A stretch of DNA of 9,587 bases from positions 4,160 through 13,746 of the forward strand of contig DKIT01000140.1 in NCBI GenBank assembly GCA_002454415.1, in the 5' to 3' direction. The notes beneath the pieces were generated by a model. The model searched no databases and was not told the DNA's origin. It was given only the letters and a program-made list of their open reading frames with translations. Source of the stretch: Sphingobacterium sp. UBA6711 (GTDB taxonomy: Bacteria; Bacteroidota; Bacteroidia; Sphingobacteriales; Sphingobacteriaceae). Within the stretch, counting starts at the first letter, position 1. Every line of letters starts with the position of its first letter. Positions 6,144 through 9,587 of this stretch are shown here, one piece after another. A program made the position numbers and the translations under genes.

Positions 6144-7286
6144 ATGCAGTTTAAAGAGATCATTGGGCATAGAGACATCAAGGAACATTTAGTTCGCACG
6201 GTTCAGGAAAATCGTGTGAGTCATGCGCAGTTATTTCTTGGTCCCGAGGGATCCGGGAGCCTTGCATTGGCTTATGCTTACGCACAATTTTTGAATTGCG
6301 AAAACCGGCAAACAGTTGACAGCTGTGGCCAATGTTCATCGTGCCGAAAATATAGCAAACTGATCCATCCGGATCTTCATATGTCTTATCCTTTTATAGC
6401 CAAACATAAAGAGGATACCGCAGCAGACTATGTGGAAAGTTGGCGAAAATCTTTTCTTTCCAATCCTTACCTGGGATTGGAGTACTGGCGCAATCAACTG
6501 GATGCAGACAACAAGCAGGTCAATATCAATATTGCCGAAGCTCATGGCATCATCAAAAAATTAAGCCTTAAGTCATTCGAAGCTGAATATAAGGTTTTAA
6601 TTATGTGGCTTCCGGAATACTTGGATACACAAGGCAATGCGCTATTAAAATTGATCGAAGAACCACCGGAAAAAACGCTGTTTATTCTGGTTGCGGAGAA
6701 TCAGGACAAGATATTAAATACGATTATTTCGCGTACGCAATTGGTCAAAATAAAGAAATTGGATCATACAGAGGTTGCGCAGCATCTCAAGAATGTATAC
6801 CATCTTTCGGATCAAGAAGCAGCTGAAATTGCTTTTATTGCAGATGGAAATCTACAAGAAGCAATGAATCAGACCCAGTCGCAGACAAATAATCATTTTG
6901 GCATTTTGGTCAATTGGCTACGCTTCATTGTTTCGGATGCGGGTACCAATATGATTTCTCTCGTAGAAGAAGATTTATCAAAAATGGGAAGAGAAAACCA
7001 AAAAAGCTTTCTTTTCTATGCGATCAATATGATGCGTCAAATCATTTTGATCAAAGAAGGACTATCCAGCCTTGTCTTCTTACCTGCCAAAGAATTGGAT
7101 TTTGTCCAAAAATTTGCAGTACATTATACTCTTGAACAAATCGAAGCAACGATAAATCTATTTGAAGAAACGCATTATTATGTAGAAAGAAATGCGAATC
7201 CCAAAATATTATTTTTAGATTTATCTTTGCAGTTAACATTAATATACAAGTACAAAACGTTTCCGAAAGGAACTCAATATATATAA
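6144..7286 (+). CDS. holB: DNA polymerase III delta' subunit (clamp loader), 380 aa
   Basis: This is the delta' member of the clamp-loader complex that opens the DnaN ring and places it on primed DNA. It has an AAA+ fold with a degenerate P-loop: GPEGSGS at 33-39 lacks the Walker A Lys, as expected for delta' and unlike DnaX. A zinc-type Cys set follows (Cys52, Cys61, Cys64, Cys67, in CGQCSSC). NALLKLIEEPP lies at 165-175 and ISRTQ at 195-199, the latter at the place of the SRC arginine-finger motif. The C-terminal half is helical, as in the collar domain. The ATG at 6144 gives MQFKEIIGH, a normal family start. The stop is 10 bp before the ricT-like gene. It was assigned as holB rather than dnaX because of the degenerate P-loop and short length. 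Confidence 0.92.
   Translation: MQFKEIIGHRDIKEHLVRTVQENRVSHAQLFLGPEGSGSLALAYAYAQFLNCENRQTVDSCGQCSSCRKYSKLIHPDLHMSYPFIAKHKEDTAADYVESWRKSFLSNPYLGLEYWRNQLDADNKQVNINIAEAHGIIKKLSLKSFEAEYKVLIMWLPEYLDTQGNALLKLIEEPPEKTLFILVAENQDKILNTIISRTQLVKIKKLDHTEVAQHLKNVYHLSDQEAAEIAFIADGNLQEAMNQTQSQTNNHFGILVNWLRFIVSDAGTNMISLVEEDLSKMGRENQKSFLFYAINMMRQIILIKEGLSSLVFLPAKELDFVQKFAVHYTLEQIEATINLFEETHYYVERNANPKILFLDLSLQLTLIYKYKTFPKGTQYI
7222..7229 (+). promoter_or_regulatory. Possible internal promoter -7 box in the 3' end of holB
   Basis: TATCTTTG followed by CA is a perfect -7 consensus, placed 67 bp before the start of the ricT-like gene. It falls within Leu-Ser-Leu codons of holB, and no TTG is visible about 20 bp upstream, so chance occurrence is possible. 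Confidence 0.27.
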
Positions 7287-7296
7287 ATAGAAAACT

Positions 7297-8673
7297 ATGG
7301 GATGTGGCAGTTGCTCATCCGGCGGAGGTTGCGGTACTACCACAGCAAATGGTACACCGGCAGGATGCCAGAATAATGGCTCTTGCATGACTAGCGGATG
7401 TAATAAATTAGATGTATATGACTGGCTTTCCGATATGGATATGCCATCAAACTATAAACCATTTAATATCGTCGAAGTACGATTCAAGGGATCTCGAAAG
7501 GATTTCTTTGTTAATGTAGACAATCTTTACCTTGAAATGGGTGAGATGGTCGTTGTAGAGCCTTCAACAGGTGGCTACGATGTCGGACATATATCTTTAA
7601 CAGGTGAATTGGTCAGACTGCAATTAAAAAAGAATAATGTTACCCCAGAGATGGTAACAAAGAAAATCTATCGGAAACCAAATGAAATAGATGTAGAGAA
7701 GTATAACGCAGCAAAAGATCTCGAATGGGAAACGATGCACAAAGCTCGTAAATTGGCTTTGGACCTTGGTTTGTCCATGAAGATTTCGGACGTAGACTAT
7801 CAGGGGGATAAAACAAAGGCTACCTTCTATTACACTGCTGAGGGCCGTGTGGATTTCCGCGAACTCATCAAGAAAATGGCTGAAGCGTTCAGGATACGTA
7901 TTGAAATGCGCCAGATAGGTATGCGACAAGAAGCAAGCCGTTTAGGCGGCATCGGTTCCTGTGGCCGTGAACTCTGCTGTTCAACTTGGTTAACGGATTT
8001 CAAAACGGTTTCCACGTCAGCTGCACGATATCAAAATCTGTCCCTCAATACACTAAAACTTGCTGGACAATGCGGAAAATTGAAATGCTGTCTCAATTAT
8101 GAATTGGATAGTTATATGGATGCATTAAAAGATATTCCAAATAACATAGACCGCATTGAGACGCAAAAAGGTGTCGCTTATCTTCAAAAGACCGATATCT
8201 TTAAAAAAATGATGTGGTTCTCTTTTCCAGGAGCAGAAAATTGGATTGCACTGCCTGTCCAACAAGTAAAAGAACTTGTTGAAATGAATAAGCAAGGCGT
8301 GAAACCTGAAGCAATTTCAAGTGCGATAGATACCGATGAAATCCGAGAAGAAAAGAATATTAATTACGATTACGAAAATGTGGTTGGACAAGATAGTCTG
8401 ACGCGACTCGATGATCGAAATAAAAGAAAGAAAAAGCGCAAAACTAAAAGCAGTACCGCCAAACCTGAAAATAAGGTTGGAACAAAAACGGAAAGATCCG
8501 ATCAAAACTCGCCTAGACAAGGTGCTAAACCTCAATCCGTCGCTTCTGCACCAGCTTCTGAAGGAACAAGGGAAAATAAAGAGGGAACAAACAATAGGCC
8601 TAAAAAACGTTTCAATAGACACCGAAATAAAAATAAGGGTAATAACAACAATACTGCCCCAAAAGCAGAATAA
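7297..8673 (+). CDS. ricT: RicT/YaaT-like PSP1-domain protein with an extra Cys-rich N-terminus, 458 aa
   Basis: The core is a PSP1-domain protein. Bacillus subtilis RicT forms an Fe-S-containing complex with RicA and RicF that affects RNA processing by RNase Y; the role in Bacteroidota is not established. Core Cys residues occur as SCGRELCC (Cys222, 227, 228) and GQCGKLKCC (Cys259, 264, 265), the spacing expected for RicT cluster ligands, with the family string ARYQNLSLNTLKLAGQCG between them. Ahead of the core is a Gly/Cys-rich segment with Cys3, 6, 12, 24, 30 and 35. After about residue 375 comes a low-complexity basic tail full of Lys, Arg, Asn and Gln (KRKKKRKTK, KKRFNRHRNKNK), probably disordered and able to bind nucleic acid. 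It follows holB by 10 bp and is closed by a terminator. No ricA or ricF is present in the window. Confidence 0.88.
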   Translation: MGCGSCSSGGGCGTTTANGTPAGCQNNGSCMTSGCNKLDVYDWLSDMDMPSNYKPFNIVEVRFKGSRKDFFVNVDNLYLEMGEMVVVEPSTGGYDVGHISLTGELVRLQLKKNNVTPEMVTKKIYRKPNEIDVEKYNAAKDLEWETMHKARKLALDLGLSMKISDVDYQGDKTKATFYYTAEGRVDFRELIKKMAEAFRIRIEMRQIGMRQEASRLGGIGSCGRELCCSTWLTDFKTVSTSAARYQNLSLNTLKLAGQCGKLKCCLNYELDSYMDALKDIPNNIDRIETQKGVAYLQKTDIFKKMMWFSFPGAENWIALPVQQVKELVEMNKQGVKPEAISSAIDTDEIREEKNINYDYENVVGQDSLTRLDDRNKRKKKRKTKSSTAKPENKVGTKTERSDQNSPRQGAKPQSVASAPASEGTRENKEGTNNRPKKRFNRHRNKNKGNNNNTAPKAE

Positions 8674-8678
8674 AATAA

Positions 8679-8716
8679 AATATGCCTAATTTTAAATCAT
8701 TAGGCATATTCTTTTT
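8679..8716 (+). terminator. Intrinsic terminator after the ricT-like gene
   Basis: AATATGCCTAAT-type arms (8679-8690 and 8699-8710) form a 12 bp stem around an 8-base loop, followed by C and TTTTT. It starts 6 bp after the ricT stop and ends 12 bp before the gldH ATG. The stem is AT-rich apart from GCC/GGC, so termination could be partial. Confidence 0.75.
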
Positions 8717-8728
8717 CTACAGATAAAC

Positions 8729-9199
8729 ATGAAACTCAAAAACACCCCTTTTCTTGTTGGTATGTTATGTATTGGCATATGGGCTTCCTGTGACCAAAAT
8801 TCAATTATAAATGATAATAAACCTATTGACAATAGAGCTTGGCTAAATACCTCGACACCTAGTTTTCAATTTCATATCAGCGACAACAGCAAACGGTATG
8901 ATGTACTGATGGACCTCCGCCACACTCCTGAATATGCCTTTTCAAATCTTTTTGTCCTCATCTATCAACGTGGCCCCGATAAGAAACAATATACTTATCG
9001 TAAAGAAATAAAAATGGCCCGTCCGGATGGAAAATGGATTGGAAAATCTTCGGGCAGTTTATATAACAATCAATCCGTAATTCATAAAGATTATTTATTC
9101 CCGGATACAGGAATGTATACCATTTCTATCGAACAGCATATGAAGGAAAATCCGTTGAAAGAAATTACGGATGTTGGACTAACAGTTGTTCCAAAATGA
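8729..9199 (+). CDS. gldH: GldH-family lipoprotein, 156 aa
   Basis: GldH is a lipoprotein required for gliding motility in Flavobacterium johnsoniae, and homologues also occur in non-gliding Bacteroidota. The lipobox WASC places the lipidated Cys at residue 21 after a hydrophobic signal (FLVGMLCIGIWAS). The mature part shows the GldH pattern: VLMDLRHTPEYAFSNLF, a YRKEIKMARPDGKWIGK stretch, SGSLYNNQ, then FPDTGMYTISIEQHMKENPL and ITDVGL near the C-terminus. Length is typical. Its TGA stop overlaps the lpxK ATG (ATGA), so the two are translationally coupled. No other gld or T9SS gene lies in the window, so a gliding role here is not demonstrated. A terminator lies just upstream, and no clear promoter is visible between it and this gene. 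Confidence 0.92.
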   Translation: MKLKNTPFLVGMLCIGIWASCDQNSIINDNKPIDNRAWLNTSTPSFQFHISDNSKRYDVLMDLRHTPEYAFSNLFVLIYQRGPDKKQYTYRKEIKMARPDGKWIGKSSGSLYNNQSVIHKDYLFPDTGMYTISIEQHMKENPLKEITDVGLTVVPK

Positions 9200-9587
9200 T
9201 AGCTTTACTACGATATCTCTTATTTCCCTTTTCAATTATCTATGGTTTTGCTGTTTGGATAAGAAATCGATTATATGATCTTAAATTGCTTAAATCAAAG
9301 TCATTTGATGTACCGACGATTGTTATCGGTAATCTTTCTGTTGGCGGTACAGGGAAAAGTCCGATGACAGAATTTGTTGTTACCAGCCTTAAAGATCAGT
9401 ATAAAACAGCTATACTAAGTAGAGGATATGGTCGAAAAACCAGTGGATTTTACTTCGTACAGACTGATTCTTCGGCAAATGAAGTTGGAGACGAACCACT
9501 TCAATTCAAAAATAAGTTTCCAAAACTTACTGTTGCGGTATGTGAAGATCGTTGTACCGGAATAGAAAAACTTCGGCTAGATCATGA
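9196..9587 (+). CDS. lpxK: Tetraacyldisaccharide 4'-kinase (LpxK), N-terminal 130 codons, cut by the right edge
   Basis: LpxK is an inner-membrane-associated kinase that adds the 4'-phosphate to the tetraacyldisaccharide precursor of lipid A. The translation starts MIALLRYLLFPFSIIYGFAV, the usual N-terminal membrane helix, followed by IVIGNLSVGGTGKSP with the Walker A lysine at Lys54 and Ser55, then LSRGYGRKTSGF (74-85) and VGDEP (97-101), whose Asp99 corresponds to the family's catalytic Asp. About 130 of an expected roughly 350 residues are present and the frame is open to the edge. The ATG is within the gldH stop (ATGA). Pairing with gldH is probably for co-expression of envelope genes rather than a shared pathway; that is inference. 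Confidence 0.93.
   Translation, partial: MIALLRYLLFPFSIIYGFAVWIRNRLYDLKLLKSKSFDVPTIVIGNLSVGGTGKSPMTEFVVTSLKDQYKTAILSRGYGRKTSGFYFVQTDSSANEVGDEPLQFKNKFPKLTVAVCEDRCTGIEKLRLDH

Noticed and set aside
8411..8689. Lys-rich 92-codon frame overlapping the end of the ricT-like gene
   Set aside because: It is the +1 shadow of the low-complexity basic tail; the 458 aa frame is continuous and ends just before a terminator.

Overview
This window reads as a chromosomal segment from a member of the Bacteroidota, most likely a Sphingobacterium-like member of the Sphingobacteriaceae. That placement is inferred from content: a GldH lipoprotein, a cysteine-rich PSP1/RicT-type protein, Sec signal peptides ending in A|Q, several matches to the Bacteroidota promoter -7 box TAnnTTTG, and low-GC, housekeeping-type gene content. 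No mobile element, CRISPR array, tRNA or rRNA was found.

Layout. All genes left of about position 5934 are on the minus strand and all genes right of about 6144 are on the plus strand, so the dnaN/holB gap (5935-6143) is a divergent promoter region. Read from the gap leftwards: dnaN (sliding clamp) and, 13 bp behind it, a dedA-family membrane protein gene that ends in a strong terminator built over its own stop codon. Then comes about 380 bp without an intact gene. Its first part is a decayed, 5'-truncated fragment of a second dedA gene (about 3985-4122), and the rest holds nothing recognised. Next are a secreted CAP/SCP-domain protein, then the tight cluster yicC-gmk-nadD (endoribonuclease-family protein, guanylate kinase, nicotinate-nucleotide adenylyltransferase) closed by a terminator at 1015-1046. 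Last are two genes for unrecognised exported proteins, the leftmost cut by the window edge.

Rightwards from the gap: holB (clamp loader delta' subunit), a ricT-like PSP1 gene 10 bp later, a terminator, then gldH and lpxK overlapping by ATGA. lpxK (lipid A 4'-kinase) is cut by the right edge.

Functionally, dnaN and holB both serve the DNA polymerase III clamp and clamp loader. gmk and nadD serve nucleotide and NAD synthesis. dedA, gldH and lpxK concern the envelope. Most of the window is conserved housekeeping DNA, and no new multi-gene system is visible. The items most worth a second look are the dedA pseudogene remnant, the two-cluster cysteine architecture and basic tail of the RicT-like protein, the apparently leaderless yicC promoter, the terminator placed between ricT and gldH, and the pair of unrecognised secreted proteins on the left.
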